In this document: positions 1-8,543 of the stretch, one piece after another
How the letters are laid out: every line of letters begins with the position of its first letter
Position numbering within the stretch: position 1 is the stretch's first letter
Assembly: GCF_029168335.1 (NCBI RefSeq)
Contig: NZ_JARGYC010000025.1
Span: 1-61,491, forward strand
Length of the DNA stretch: 61,491 nucleotides
Reading direction: 5' to 3'
DNA from: Psychromarinibacter sediminicola
Lineage (GTDB): Bacteria; Pseudomonadota; Alphaproteobacteria; Rhodobacterales; Rhodobacteraceae
Position numbers and translations under genes: made by a program
The notes under the pieces: generated by a model
The model's database searches: none
What the model was told of the DNA's origin: nothing
What the model saw: the letters and a program-made list of their open reading frames with translations, nothing else

Positions 1-1
1 T

Positions 2-631
2 ACGTCGCCATCCATGAGACACCTCCTGCTGTGCAGGTGTCACCTCGGACGAAAAGGTGCCTCAAACAACGAGGGTGATGGCCCGGCGCTTACCCACGTT
101 GAGGTAGACGGAGCCTACTTTGGCGGTCACGTCCGCCCGGAGAACCGCAAGGAAGACCGGAAGGACCGCCGCCTGAAAGAGCATCAGACCGGCAAGCGCC
201 GCGTCGTCGTCGCCTTCCGTCAGCGCAAGGGCCGCACCCTGCCGTTCGTTACCCGGACCGAAGCCGAAGGCGTGGCGCTGGCGAACGAGAACGTGGACCG
301 CATGGCGTCCATGTCAGCGGACGAGGCCAGCCATTGGGATATGCTGCACGCGGGCTGGGCCGTGAACCGCATCAACCACTCGCTGGCTTACAGCGCCGAT
401 GGCGCCTGCACCAACCAAGCGGAAAGCTACTCCTCCCGCCTGCGCCGGATGGTCGAAGGCCAGCACCACCACGTCAGCCCACAGCACCTTCACCAGTACG
501 CGAACCAAGCCGCGTGGCTGGAGAACAACCATCGCCTGTCCAACGGCGCGCTGGCCCGCAAGGTGGTCGCGAACGCGATGGATGCGCCGGTTAGCCGGAA
601 CTGGAAGGGGTATTGGCAGCGGGCGGCCTAA
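2..631 (+). mobile_element. IS1595-family (ISXO2-like) transposase, 5' end cut by window edge
   Basis: The frame is open to the left edge, with a possible ATG at 14. From about residue 30 the protein matches the DDE domain of IS1595/ISXO2 transposases: VEVDGAYFGG carries the first acidic residue, an ADE motif follows, then the TNQAESYSSRLRR block with the catalytic Glu, and a C-terminal APVSRNWKGYWQR signature. The usual N-terminal zinc-binding and helix-turn-helix part (roughly 100 residues) is not seen. The first 30 residues do not resemble the family, so the gene is either truncated or frameshifted here, or its start lies outside the window. Its TAA overlaps the TAG of the facing small gene. 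The family call is firm. Whether it is active cannot be judged. Confidence 0.8.
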
Positions 632-783
632 GCTGCTTCCTTTTCCCGACCGGGGATAGCGTCACACAGATCGCGCGCCGCACGCTCAAGATCCTCATCG
701 GGGACATCTTGTCCGAAGCGCTCCTTCATGATGCGCTGAATAAACTCTTGCGAACGTTTGATATTTTCTTGTGATTTTGTCAT
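628..783 (-). CDS. Small hypothetical protein (51 aa)
   Basis: A 51-residue charged, apparently soluble protein starting MTKSQENIKRSQEF. It looks helical and has no membrane segment. I chose the ATG at 783 rather than an upstream in-frame start because it lies 4 bases after the stop of the preceding gene, giving a tight three-gene operon with the 101-aa and 106-aa proteins. The stop codon overlaps the transposase stop in the opposite direction. I do not recognise the family. The stretch is more AT-rich than the core genes. It could be cargo of the adjacent IS1595-type element or residue of an older island. Confidence 0.5.
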   Translation of the reverse strand: MTKSQENIKRSQEFIQRIMKERFGQDVPDEDLERAARDLCDAIPGREKEAA

Positions 784-787
784 TCGT

Positions 788-1093
788 CTACTCCCTTTGC
801 TCCATGTGGTCCCACGCTCGATCCACGAGAAGATCGGCAAAATCTCTGATCCAGTATTTAGCACGAAGCTTCTGCGCATTGCGATAGTCTTTGAAGTCTT
901 CGTGAACCTCTAAGACCGGAACGAGCGCTTTCGCCACATCGTCTCGGCGGATCAACGCGCCGTCTGGAAATTGGTTCACAATGAACTCACGGGTTTCTCT
1001 GACTACCGCGATCCACGTGGCCCTATCTTCCTCAAAAAATGCGGTGACACCTACGTCCTCCATCCGCTGCTCAGCTTCAAGGGTCAGGCCCAT
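788..1093 (-). CDS. Hypothetical protein (101 aa)
   Basis: A 101-residue soluble protein, rich in acidic residues and Arg, starting MGLTLEAEQRMEDVG. It has no signal peptide, transmembrane segment or motif I recognise. Its ATG overlaps the TAA of the upstream membrane-protein gene as TAATG, a strong sign of translational coupling, and the 51-aa gene follows after a 4-base gap. The product may therefore act with the membrane protein. Base composition is lower in GC than the chromosomal genes to the right, consistent with acquisition. Function unknown. Confidence 0.55.
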   Translation of the reverse strand: MGLTLEAEQRMEDVGVTAFFEEDRATWIAVVRETREFIVNQFPDGALIRRDDVAKALVPVLEVHEDFKDYRNAQKLRAKYWIRDFADLLVDRAWDHMEQRE

Positions 1094-1413
1094 TATCTAA
1101 TCTCCTTCACCGAAATGTACGCAGCCCATAGAACGCCAAGAAGAGAAAGAGCCAATAGCGCAAACGCGCAAGCTGCCAACGCTCCTGAGTTCATCCAATC
1201 CGCGATTATGGAGAATATTGCTGCAGCAATGGCCACAAGCAGGCTCGCGAAAGCGACATGGGCGCGCCATTTGTACTTACCCACTACAGCGCGTCGCTCC
1301 TGTGGTTGATAGGCCTCAAAGGCAGACGACGTTGCGCCCAAGAAAACTAAAATTAATCCGGCAGTCGCGCTTGCAGCGCCAGTCACTTGCCCAACGATAT
1401 CTATGGCCGCCAC
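1093..1413 (-). CDS. Small membrane protein, about three TM helices (106 aa)
   Basis: Three hydrophobic stretches are visible: about residues 8-32 (rich in Gly, Ala and Val), 50-70 (AHVAFASLLVAIAAAIFSII) and 75-100 (ALAACAFALLALSLLGVLWA). A charged loop (YQPQERRAVVGKYKWR) separates the first two. The protein ends in a short basic tail. It is the first gene of a minus-strand trio and its stop codon overlaps the start of the next gene (TAATG). I do not recognise a family. A small membrane protein coupled to small soluble partners is an arrangement seen in some toxin, immunity and defence modules, but nothing in the sequence proves this. Confidence 0.55.
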   Translation of the reverse strand: MAAIDIVGQVTGAASATAGLILVFLGATSSAFEAYQPQERRAVVGKYKWRAHVAFASLLVAIAAAIFSIIADWMNSGALAACAFALLALSLLGVLWAAYISVKEIR

Positions 1414-1438
1414 TTGTTAATGTCCTCCCGAGGGGAGA

Positions 1439-1852
1439 CTAGGCCATAATTACCCCCTTGTTGGCAAGCCTCCACGCCCGCCCCTCTCGCACCACCCTCC
1501 CCGACCGCTTTAACCTCGCCAGACAAAGCGACGTGCGCCGGTACGCGTCCCACTCGCTGAGGTCCGGCCGCCGCGCGGCCACATGGGCCGTTACCCCGCT
1601 CTGTGTGCTGTGGCCGGCTTGCAGAGCCTCTATGATCATGCGCGCCATGACGCCCTTACCGGCCACGTCCGGTTTTCTGGCGGGCGACAGACGAGGAATG
1701 GGGACACCGCGCAGGGATAGCAGCGCCTCAACGTGATCCATGCCGTCCAGGTTGTCCCTGTCGATCTGCCGCCGCAGCGCCAGCAGCGCGTTGTTGATCG
1801 TCTTGTCCTGCATGGGCCTGTGTATGGATGCTATCTTGAATATACGAGCCAT
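1439..1852 (-). CDS. Hypothetical protein with winged-helix-like C-terminus (137 aa)
   Basis: The C-terminal half (from GKGVMARMIIEALQAG to VREGRAWRLANKG) has the look of a small winged helix-turn-helix: a helix, a short variable helix containing THVAARRPDL, a recognition-type helix with RRTSLCLARLKRSG, and a beta wing ending VVREGRAWRL. The N-terminal half is helical and charged and contains MQDKTINNALLALRRQID. The start at 1852 gives MARIFKIASIH; an internal ATG 13 codons later is also possible. It lies upstream of the unknown trio on the same strand and could regulate it or be a separate island gene. The domain call is from shape only. Confidence 0.45.
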   Translation of the reverse strand: MARIFKIASIHRPMQDKTINNALLALRRQIDRDNLDGMDHVEALLSLRGVPIPRLSPARKPDVAGKGVMARMIIEALQAGHSTQSGVTAHVAARRPDLSEWDAYRRTSLCLARLKRSGRVVREGRAWRLANKGVIMA

Positions 1853-1931
1853 ACCTTAGCCTGTCGCACGTCACGCAGGTATAATTCAGTTGGTGCGTTT
1901 GCTACATAAGGCCGAAAATATCCCGGGGAGC

Positions 1932-1951
1932 GCGAGGGGCTGGCCCCTCGC
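1932..1951 (-). terminator. Hairpin downstream of grpE
   Basis: GCGAGGGG and CCCCTCGC form a perfect 8-bp stem around a CTGG loop, about 35 bases past the grpE stop. On the minus strand it is followed by a short T-rich run (TATTTTC) after a GC spacer, so it is a plausible but weak intrinsic terminator of hrcA-grpE. It marks the junction between the core block and the accessory strip. The rest of 1853-1985 holds no gene that I can support. Confidence 0.5.
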
Positions 1952-1963
1952 TTCCGCGGCCGA

Positions 1964-1979
1964 TGTCACACGTGAAACG
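1964..1979. other. Degenerate parS-like sequence
   Basis: TGTCACACGTGAAACG matches 13 of 16 positions of the parS palindrome TGTTTCACGTGAAACA seen twice further right. The right half is nearly perfect and the left half carries two mismatches. It is intergenic, just past grpE. It may be a decayed or weak ParB site, or chance. Confidence 0.3.
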
Positions 1980-1985
1980 CGCCGG

Positions 1986-2552
1986 TCAGCTCGCCGGCGT
2001 CGAGCTCACGCCCACCTGCGCCGGCCGCAACAGCCGGTCGTGGATCATGAAGCCCACCTGGCTGACCTGGATGATGTCGCCGGCCTTGGTGTCCGGCACC
2101 GGCGCCTCGTACATCGCCTGGTGCAGCTGCGGGTCGAACTTGTCGCCCACCGCCGGCTGCACGATCTCGATGCCGTGCTTCGAGAAGACGTTGAGCAGCT
2201 CCTTCATGGTCAGCTCGATCCCCTCGATCAGCGCCTTCTTTTCGGCGCGCGTCGCCTCGTCCGCCGCCTCCAGGGCGCGTGCGAGGTTGTCGTAGACCGG
2301 CAGCATGTCGCGCGCCAGCTTGGATCCGCCGTATTTCTCGGCCTCGCGCCGGTCGCGCTCGCCGCGCTTGCGCGCGTTCTCGGCATCCGCCAGCGCCCGC
2401 ATGAAGCGCTCGCGCATGTCGTCGCGCTCGGCCCGCAGCTGGTGAAGCTCGTCGGCGGCGACAAGCTCATCCTCGTGGGGCTCTTCGGCCGCCAGTTCGT
2501 CCAGCGTGCTCAGGTCCTCGTCCGGCATATCGTCGCGTTTCTGCTCTGCCAT
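1986..2552 (-). CDS. grpE: GrpE nucleotide exchange factor
   Basis: 188 residues, the usual length for alphaproteobacterial GrpE. An acidic N-terminus (about 1-35) leads into the long dimer-forming helix (QLRAERDDMRERFMRALADAENARKR), then the C-terminal beta domain with the family blocks GIELTMKELLNVFSKHGIEI, KFDPQLHQAMYE and GDIIQVSQVGFMIHDRLLRPAQVGV. The protein releases ADP from DnaK in the DnaK-DnaJ chaperone cycle in the cytosol. It lies 9 bases downstream of hrcA, so the two form a heat-shock operon. dnaK and dnaJ are not in the window. Identification is secure. Confidence 0.97.
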   Translation of the reverse strand: MAEQKRDDMPDEDLSTLDELAAEEPHEDELVAADELHQLRAERDDMRERFMRALADAENARKRGERDRREAEKYGGSKLARDMLPVYDNLARALEAADEATRAEKKALIEGIELTMKELLNVFSKHGIEIVQPAVGDKFDPQLHQAMYEAPVPDTKAGDIIQVSQVGFMIHDRLLRPAQVGVSSTPAS

Positions 2553-2561
2553 GTTACCCTC

Positions 2562-3635
2562 TTACCCGCGGTCGGAAATCAGTCGCCCGACCAGTTGCGC
2601 CGTATAGTCCACGATCGGCACGATGCGCCCGTAATTCAGCCGCGTCGGCCCGATCACGCCAACGGCGCCGATGATCTTTCGGTCAGCGTTCATATAAGGA
2701 GACACCACCAGAGAGGAACCCGAAAGTGAGAAAAGCTTGTTCTCCGAGCCGATAAAAATGCGCACACCCTCGCCTTCGTCGGCCAGTTCGAGGAATTCGG
2801 CGATGTCGCGTTTCCGCTCCAGGTCGTCGAACAGGTTGCGGATGCGCTCCAGGTCCTCGGCCTCCTGTTCCTCGCCCAGCAGATTCGCCCGCCCGCGCAC
2901 GATCAGCCGCTCGTAGCGGTCGCCCTCGTTCTCCCAGATCGCCAGCCCGTTCTCGACCAGATCGCGGGCCAGGTCGTTCAGCTGCTGCCGGCGCTTGACG
3001 ATCTCGGCTTCGAACCCCGCGCGCAGCTCGGTCAGGGTCCGCCCCTCGGCGATCGCGTTCAGAAAATTCGCCGCCTCGCGCAGCGACGACGGGGTCTGGC
3101 CCACCGGCGGATGGAACACGCGGTTCTCCACATGCCCGTCGGCGAAGACCAGCACGACCAGCGCCCGGTCGGGCTGCAAGGACACGAACTCGATATGCTT
3201 GATCGGTGCCTCGTGCTTCGGCGCCAGCACCAGGCTCGCGCCGCTCGTCACGCCCGACAGCGCGCTGCCCACCTTGTCGAGAAGCGCGGTCACGTCCTGT
3301 TGATTGGAACCGAGCGTCGAGTCGATCTTGTCGCGCACGTCCGAATCCAGCTCGCCGACCTCCAGAAGCCCGTCGACGAACATGCGCAGCCCCGTCTGCG
3401 TCGGAATCCGCCCGGCCGACACATGCGGGCTGTCCAGCAGGCCCAGATATTCCAGGTCCTGCATGACGTTGCGAATCGTCGCGGCCGAGACCTTTTCGCT
3501 CATCGTCCGCGTCAGCGTCCGCGATCCCACCGGCTCGCCGCTTTCCAGATAGCCTTCGACCACCCGGCGAAAGACTTCGCGGCTGCGGTCGTTCATCTCG
3601 GAAAGGATACGCGATGTGTCCGTCATCTCGGTCAT
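2562..3635 (-). CDS. hrcA: Heat-inducible transcription repressor HrcA
   Basis: 357 residues. The N-terminal winged helix (about 1-80) contains [15 protein letters not shown] and [19 protein letters not shown], followed by the [18 protein letters not shown] signature. The C-terminal GAF-like domain ends with [19 protein letters not shown]. HrcA binds CIRCE operators and represses groESL-type genes until heat stress. No CIRCE inverted repeat is seen in this window, so the operon may not be autoregulated here. The start at 3635 gives MTEMTDTSR; Met-4 is an alternative. Divergent from rph across 108 bases, co-transcribed with grpE. Confidence 0.97.
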   Translation of the reverse strand: MTEMTDTSRILSEMNDRSREVFRRVVEGYLESGEPVGSRTLTRTMSEKVSAATIRNVMQDLEYLGLLDSPHVSAGRIPTQTGLRMFVDGLLEVGELDSDVRDKIDSTLGSNQQDVTALLDKVGSALSGVTSGASLVLAPKHEAPIKHIEFVSLQPDRALVVLVFADGHVENRVFHPPVGQTPSSLREAANFLNAIAEGRTLTELRAGFEAEIVKRRQQLNDLARDLVENGLAIWENEGDRYERLIVRGRANLLGEEQEAEDLERIRNLFDDLERKRDIAEFLELADEGEGVRIFIGSENKLFSLSGSSLVVSPYMNADRKIIGAVGVIGPTRLNYGRIVPIVDYTAQLVGRLISDRG

Positions 3636-3743
3636 GTCGAGGAACCGTCGGTATTAAAGGGGATTGCGGCGCCGCGTCAATCGGGCTTGCGTCTCGTCAT
3701 GGGCCACAGGTAAGCATCGCCCGACCCGAATGGAAGGAACCGA

Positions 3744-4454
3744 ATGCGACCCTCTGGCAGAGCGCTCGATCAGATGCGCGAGATAACCATCGAAACCGAT
3801 TACACGCGCCATGCCGAAGGATCCTGCCTGATCTCCTGCGGCGCCACCCGCGTGCTCTGCACCGCCTCGCTGGAAGAGCGCGTTCCGCCCTTCCTGAAGA
3901 ATACCGGCCTCGGCTGGGTCACGGCGGAATACGGGATGCTGCCGCGCGCGACCAACACCCGGATGCGGCGCGAGGCGAAGAACGGTCAGTCGGGCCGCAC
4001 GCAGGAGATTCAGAGACTGATCGGCCGCGCCCTGCGCGCCGGCGTCGACCGCGTCGCGCTGGGCGAGCGGCAGATCACCATCGACTGCGACGTAATCCAG
4101 GCCGATGGCGGCACCCGCTGCGCCTCGGTCACCGGCGGTTGGGTCGCTTTGCGCCTTGCCGTGAACAAGTTAATGAAATCGGGAGATGTGATCTCCGACC
4201 CGCTCACCGATCACGTCGCCGCCGTCTCCTGCGGCATCTATGCCGGCCAGCCGATCCTCGACCTCGACTATCCCGAGGACAGCGAGGCCGGGGTCGACGG
4301 CAATTTCATCCTCACCGGATCCGGCCGGCTGATCGAGGTGCAGATGGCGGCCGAGGGGGCGACCTTCTCCACCGAGGAGATGGGCGAGCTTTTGGGCCTC
4401 GCATCGAAAGGCGTCGGCGAGCTGGTGGCGGCGCAGAAGGCAGCCGTCGCCTGA
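3744..4454 (+). CDS. rph: Ribonuclease PH
   Basis: 236 residues, full length for the family. It opens with the signature [14 protein letters not shown] and has the phosphate-binding basic region [18 protein letters not shown], then [18 protein letters not shown] and [16 protein letters not shown]. It trims the 3' ends of tRNA precursors phosphorolytically. An AAGGAA Shine-Dalgarno precedes the ATG. The stop TGA overlaps the rdgB ATG (TGATG at 4452-4456), so rph and rdgB are coupled. Divergent from hrcA, as in many alphaproteobacteria. Confidence 0.97.
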   Translation: MRPSGRALDQMREITIETDYTRHAEGSCLISCGATRVLCTASLEERVPPFLKNTGLGWVTAEYGMLPRATNTRMRREAKNGQSGRTQEIQRLIGRALRAGVDRVALGERQITIDCDVIQADGGTRCASVTGGWVALRLAVNKLMKSGDVISDPLTDHVAAVSCGIYAGQPILDLDYPEDSEAGVDGNFILTGSGRLIEVQMAAEGATFSTEEMGELLGLASKGVGELVAAQKAAVA

Positions 4455-5062
4455 TGCGCCGGTTCGAGGGCGACAAGCTGGTGATCGCCTCGCATAACGC
4501 CGGCAAGATCCGCGAGATTCGGGCGCTCCTGGAGCCGTTCGGGGTAGAGGTCGCCTCCGCCGCCGATTTCGGCCTGGACGAGCCGGAAGAGACCGAAGAC
4601 AGCTTTGCCGGCAACGCCCGGATCAAGGCGCATCATGCGGCGAAAGGCTCCGGCCTTCCGGCCCTCTCCGACGACAGCGGCATCACCGTCGATGCGCTCG
4701 ACGGCGCCCCCGGCGTGCATACCGCCGACTGGGCCGAAACCGGGAACGGCCGCGACTTCCCGATGGCGATGGAAAAGGTCTGGACCCTGCTGGAAGAGCG
4801 CGATGCCCCTACCCCGCGCCGCGCCGCCTTCAATTGCACGCTATGCCTTGCATGGCCCGACGGGCATGACGAGATGTTTGAGGGCAAGGTCCGGGGCCAG
4901 GTCGTCTGGCCGATGCGCGGCGATCAGGGCTTCGGCTTCGATCCCGTCTTCCTGCCCGATGGCGAAACCGAGACTTTCGGCGAAATGGACCCCGCCCGCA
5001 AACACGCGATGAGCCACCGTGCCGACGCTTTCCGCAAACTTGTCCACGCCTGTTTCGCCTGA
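4454..5062 (+). CDS. rdgB: dITP/XTP pyrophosphatase (RdgB/HAM1)
   Basis: 202 residues. It has [14 protein letters not shown] at the N-terminus (substrate loop), [18 protein letters not shown] (metal-binding DDSG) and [21 protein letters not shown] with [11 protein letters not shown] at the end. The enzyme hydrolyses dITP and XTP to monophosphates, keeping damaged purines out of DNA. The frame is open far upstream, but the ATG at 4454 overlaps the rph stop and gives exactly the family N-terminus ([15 protein letters not shown]), so it was chosen. It overlaps the GTG start of hemW by 44 bases. Confidence 0.96.
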   Translation: MRRFEGDKLVIASHNAGKIREIRALLEPFGVEVASAADFGLDEPEETEDSFAGNARIKAHHAAKGSGLPALSDDSGITVDALDGAPGVHTADWAETGNGRDFPMAMEKVWTLLEERDAPTPRRAAFNCTLCLAWPDGHDEMFEGKVRGQVVWPMRGDQGFGFDPVFLPDGETETFGEMDPARKHAMSHRADAFRKLVHACFA

Positions 5063-6212
5063 GCCCTGGCAAGAGGGCGGCTTCGGGCTCTATATCCACT
5101 GGCCGTTCTGCCAGTCGAAATGCCCCTATTGCGACTTCAACTCGCATGTGGCCGAGCGTATCGACCAGACCCGCTGGCGCGATGCCTATATCTCGGAAAT
5201 CCGCCGCGCGGGCGCCGAAACCTCCGGCCGCGTTCTCGGCACCGTGTTCTTCGGCGGCGGCACGCCCAGCCTGATGCAGCCGGATGTCGTGGCCTCGGTG
5301 CTGGAGGCGATCTTCGATACCTGGACCCCGGCGAATGATATCGAGATCACGCTGGAGGCCAATCCCGGTTCCGTCGAGGCCGCCCGCTTCCGCGGCTTCC
5401 GCGAGGCCGGCGTCAACCGCGTCTCTCTCGGTGTCCAGGCGCTGAACGACCCGGACCTTCGCGCCCTCGGCCGCCTGCACTCCGTCGCCGAAGCGCGCGC
5501 GGCGCTCGACATTGCGCGCGCCACCTTCGAGCGCGTCAGCTTCGACCTAATCTATGCCCGCCAGAACCAGACGCTCTCCGGCTGGCAGGCCGAGCTGACC
5601 GAGGCGCTATCGATGGCCGCGGACCATCTCTCGCTCTACCAGCTTACCATCGAGCCCGGCACCGCCTTCGGCGCCCGCCACGATCGCGGCCTGCTGCGCG
5701 GCCTGCCCGACGACGATGTCGCTGCCGACATGTACTTTGCCACGCAGGATATCTGTGATGCCGCCGGCCTGTCCGCCTACGAGACCTCCAACCACGCCCG
5801 TCCGGGCGCAGAGAGCCGGCACAACCTGATCTACTGGCGCGGCGGGGATTACATCGGCATCGGCCCCGGCGCGCACGGCCGCATGACCTTCTCCGGCACG
5901 CGCTACGCCACCGATACGCCGCTCGCGCCCGGGGCGTGGCTGGATCGGGTCGCGCGCACCGGCAGCGGCGAGGCCAATCGCGATGTCGTGCCGCCCAACG
6001 AGCAGGCCCTCGAATACGCCATGATGGGATTACGGCTGTCCGAGGGGATCGACCGCGACCGCTATCGCCGGATCGCCGGGCAGGATATCTCGGACACGGC
6101 CCTCGCCCGCCTCGCGGAGCTCGACCTGATCGAGACGTCGGACGCGACGCTGCGCGTCACCCGCAAGGGCCGGCCGCTCCTGAACGCGATCCTTCGGGAA
6201 CTGCTCGCCTAG
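5019..6212 (+). CDS. hemW: HemW heme chaperone-type radical SAM protein
   Basis: 397 residues, formerly called HemN-like coproporphyrinogen oxidase. It has [19 protein letters not shown] with the radical-SAM cysteines at 31, 35 and 38, [21 protein letters not shown] and [10 protein letters not shown], followed by the HemW-type C-terminal domain. Family members bind heme and insert it into respiratory proteins rather than acting as the coproporphyrinogen dehydrogenase. The start is GTG at 5019, inside the 3' end of rdgB; a TTG at 5040 is also possible. Convergent with parB, with overlapping stop codons. Confidence 0.93.
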   Translation: MPTLSANLSTPVSPEPWQEGGFGLYIHWPFCQSKCPYCDFNSHVAERIDQTRWRDAYISEIRRAGAETSGRVLGTVFFGGGTPSLMQPDVVASVLEAIFDTWTPANDIEITLEANPGSVEAARFRGFREAGVNRVSLGVQALNDPDLRALGRLHSVAEARAALDIARATFERVSFDLIYARQNQTLSGWQAELTEALSMAADHLSLYQLTIEPGTAFGARHDRGLLRGLPDDDVAADMYFATQDICDAAGLSAYETSNHARPGAESRHNLIYWRGGDYIGIGPGAHGRMTFSGTRYATDTPLAPGAWLDRVARTGSGEANRDVVPPNEQALEYAMMGLRLSEGIDRDRYRRIAGQDISDTALARLAELDLIETSDATLRVTRKGRPLLNAILRELLA

Positions 6213-7102
6213 CGTCCCCGCGACAGGACACGGCACAGCTCGTCCAGCTCGTCGAGCGACCCGTATTCGATCGTCACCCGCCCGCTTTCGCCGCCGGACT
6301 TGTGGTCGATCCGCGTCTTCAGCCCGATGGCCGCCGAGAGATCCTGTTCCAGCGCCTTGGTATCCGCGTCCTTCTCCGTCGCCGGAGCCGCGGGCTTCTT
6401 CGGCGCCGGGTGCTCGACCTTCCGCGCCAGCTTTTCGGTCTCGCGCACCGACAGGCCCTTGGCCACGACCGTCCGCGCCAGCTCCAGCGGCTTTTCCGTC
6501 GTGATCAGCGCGCGCGCATGCCCGGCGGTCAGCTTGCCCTCGCCCAGCATCTCCTGCACTTCCTCCGGCAAGGACAGCAGACGCAGGGAGTTCGCGATAT
6601 GGCTGCGGCTCTTGCCCAGCGCGTCTGCGATCTTCTCCTGGGTATGGCCGAACCGGTCCATCAGCTGGCGATAGCCGGTCGCTTCTTCGACCGGGTTCAG
6701 GTCCGCCCGCTGGATGTTCTCGATGATCGCGACTTCCAGGACCTCGGTGTCGTCGTATTCGCGGATCAGCGCGGGCACTTCGTGCAGCCGCGCCATCTGG
6801 GCCGCGCGCCAGCGGCGTTCGCCGGCGACGATCTCGTACATCCCGTCATCCACCGGCCGTAGGATCAGCGGCTGGATGATCCCCTTTTCCTCGATGGACT
6901 GCGCCAGTTCCGATAGCCGCTCCTCGGCGAATTGCCTCCGGGGCTGGTTCGGGTTCGGCCGGATCTGCTCGACCGGCACCATGCGGTCCGGCGCCGGCGG
7001 CCGCGCCGGGGCGTCCGAGTCCGCCGGGGCGGTCGGGACATCCGCCATCAGCGCCGACAGACCCCGCCCCAATCCGCGCCGTTCGGCCTTTTTCTCCGAC
7101 AT
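6209..7102 (-). CDS. parB: Chromosome partitioning protein ParB
   Basis: 297 residues. It begins with a RGLGRGLSALM motif, then the ParB/Srx CTPase domain (VPVEQIRPNPNQPRRQFAEE, EIVAGERRWRAAQMA and ENIQRADLNPVEEA), the helix-turn-helix (FGHTQEKIADALGKSRSHIANSLRLL) that reads parS, and a C-terminal dimerisation domain after a Lys/Pro/Ala-rich linker. It is a CTP-dependent DNA clamp that spreads from parS. It follows parA after 12 bases. Two perfect parS sites lie 1.4 and 3.3 kb away in rsmG and mnmG. The stop overlaps that of hemW on the other strand. Confidence 0.97.
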   Translation of the reverse strand: MSEKKAERRGLGRGLSALMADVPTAPADSDAPARPPAPDRMVPVEQIRPNPNQPRRQFAEERLSELAQSIEEKGIIQPLILRPVDDGMYEIVAGERRWRAAQMARLHEVPALIREYDDTEVLEVAIIENIQRADLNPVEEATGYRQLMDRFGHTQEKIADALGKSRSHIANSLRLLSLPEEVQEMLGEGKLTAGHARALITTEKPLELARTVVAKGLSVRETEKLARKVEHPAPKKPAAPATEKDADTKALEQDLSAAIGLKTRIDHKSGGESGRVTIEYGSLDELDELCRVLSRGR

Positions 7103-7114
7103 TCCCTGACCCTT

Positions 7115-7916
<802 letters not shown>

Positions 7917-7924
<8 letters not shown>

Positions 7925-8543
7925 GCGAGATGTCTCCGACAACGAGAATCGCAGATCCGGGATGGGTGGGGCTTGGTCTGTTTTCGACCGAGAACCGGAA
8001 GGTTTCAAGCGCTTCTTCGACTTCCGCGCGCCAGGACTCGCCTTTCAGGAAGATCGCGCGGCCGTCCGGCACCAGGTGGCGCAGCGCGTGGTCGAGGAGG
8101 CGGTGCAACGGCGCGAGCGCGCGGGCGGAAACGATTTGCGCCTGTTGCGGCGGTGCGTCCTCGATGCGGCGCGACAGGATATGGAACGGCGTTCCGACGG
8201 TGGCGCTGAGGCTTCGCAGAAAGCTGGCCTTGCGCAGATCGGCCTCGATGCAGGTGACCTTGAGGTCTGGCGCCTTCTCCTGCGCCAGGATCGCGACAAC
8301 GGCGCCGGGGAACCCGCCGCCGGTTCCTAGGTCGACCCATGCGCCGTCTGATTGGTTCGCGGCCTCGAAGGCGGCCGCGGATTCCAGGAAATGCCGCGTC
8401 CAGAGCTCGGGCAGCGTCGAGGCCGCGACGAGGTTGATCGTCGGATTCCATTTCTCTAGGAGCGCAGCGTAGGCTGACAGCTTGTCCAGTGTTTCACGTG
8501 AAACACTCACCCGGTCGCAGAACGCCTCGATGCCGGACATCAC
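7917..8543 (-). CDS. rsmG: 16S rRNA (guanine-527-N7)-methyltransferase
   Basis: 208 residues. It has [21 protein letters not shown], the SAM-binding [29 protein letters not shown] and [16 protein letters not shown], all typical of RsmG (GidB). It methylates G527 of 16S rRNA; loss gives low-level streptomycin resistance in other bacteria. Codons 13-19 (SVSRETL) are encoded by a perfect parS site, so protein and centromere share sequence. The start overlaps the mnmG stop by 4 bases and the 3' end overlaps the parA GTG. Confidence 0.96.
8488..8507. other. parS: parS centromere site inside rsmG
   Basis: The 16-mer TGTTTCACGTGAAACA (8490-8505) is the canonical chromosomal parS sequence with no mismatch, and the flanks extend the palindrome to 20 bp. 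It lies within the 5' part of rsmG, about 570 bases from the parA start. It is expected to load ParB clamps and organise the origin region. Confidence 0.95.

Noticed and set aside
1423-1439. Terminator between the winged-helix gene and the small membrane protein gene
   Set aside because: CTCCC-GAG-GGGAG is only 5 bp with no T-run; too weak to call.
3636-3743. CIRCE operator upstream of hrcA
   Set aside because: No TTAGCACTC-N9-GAGTGCTAA-like repeat is visible in the gap or elsewhere in the window.
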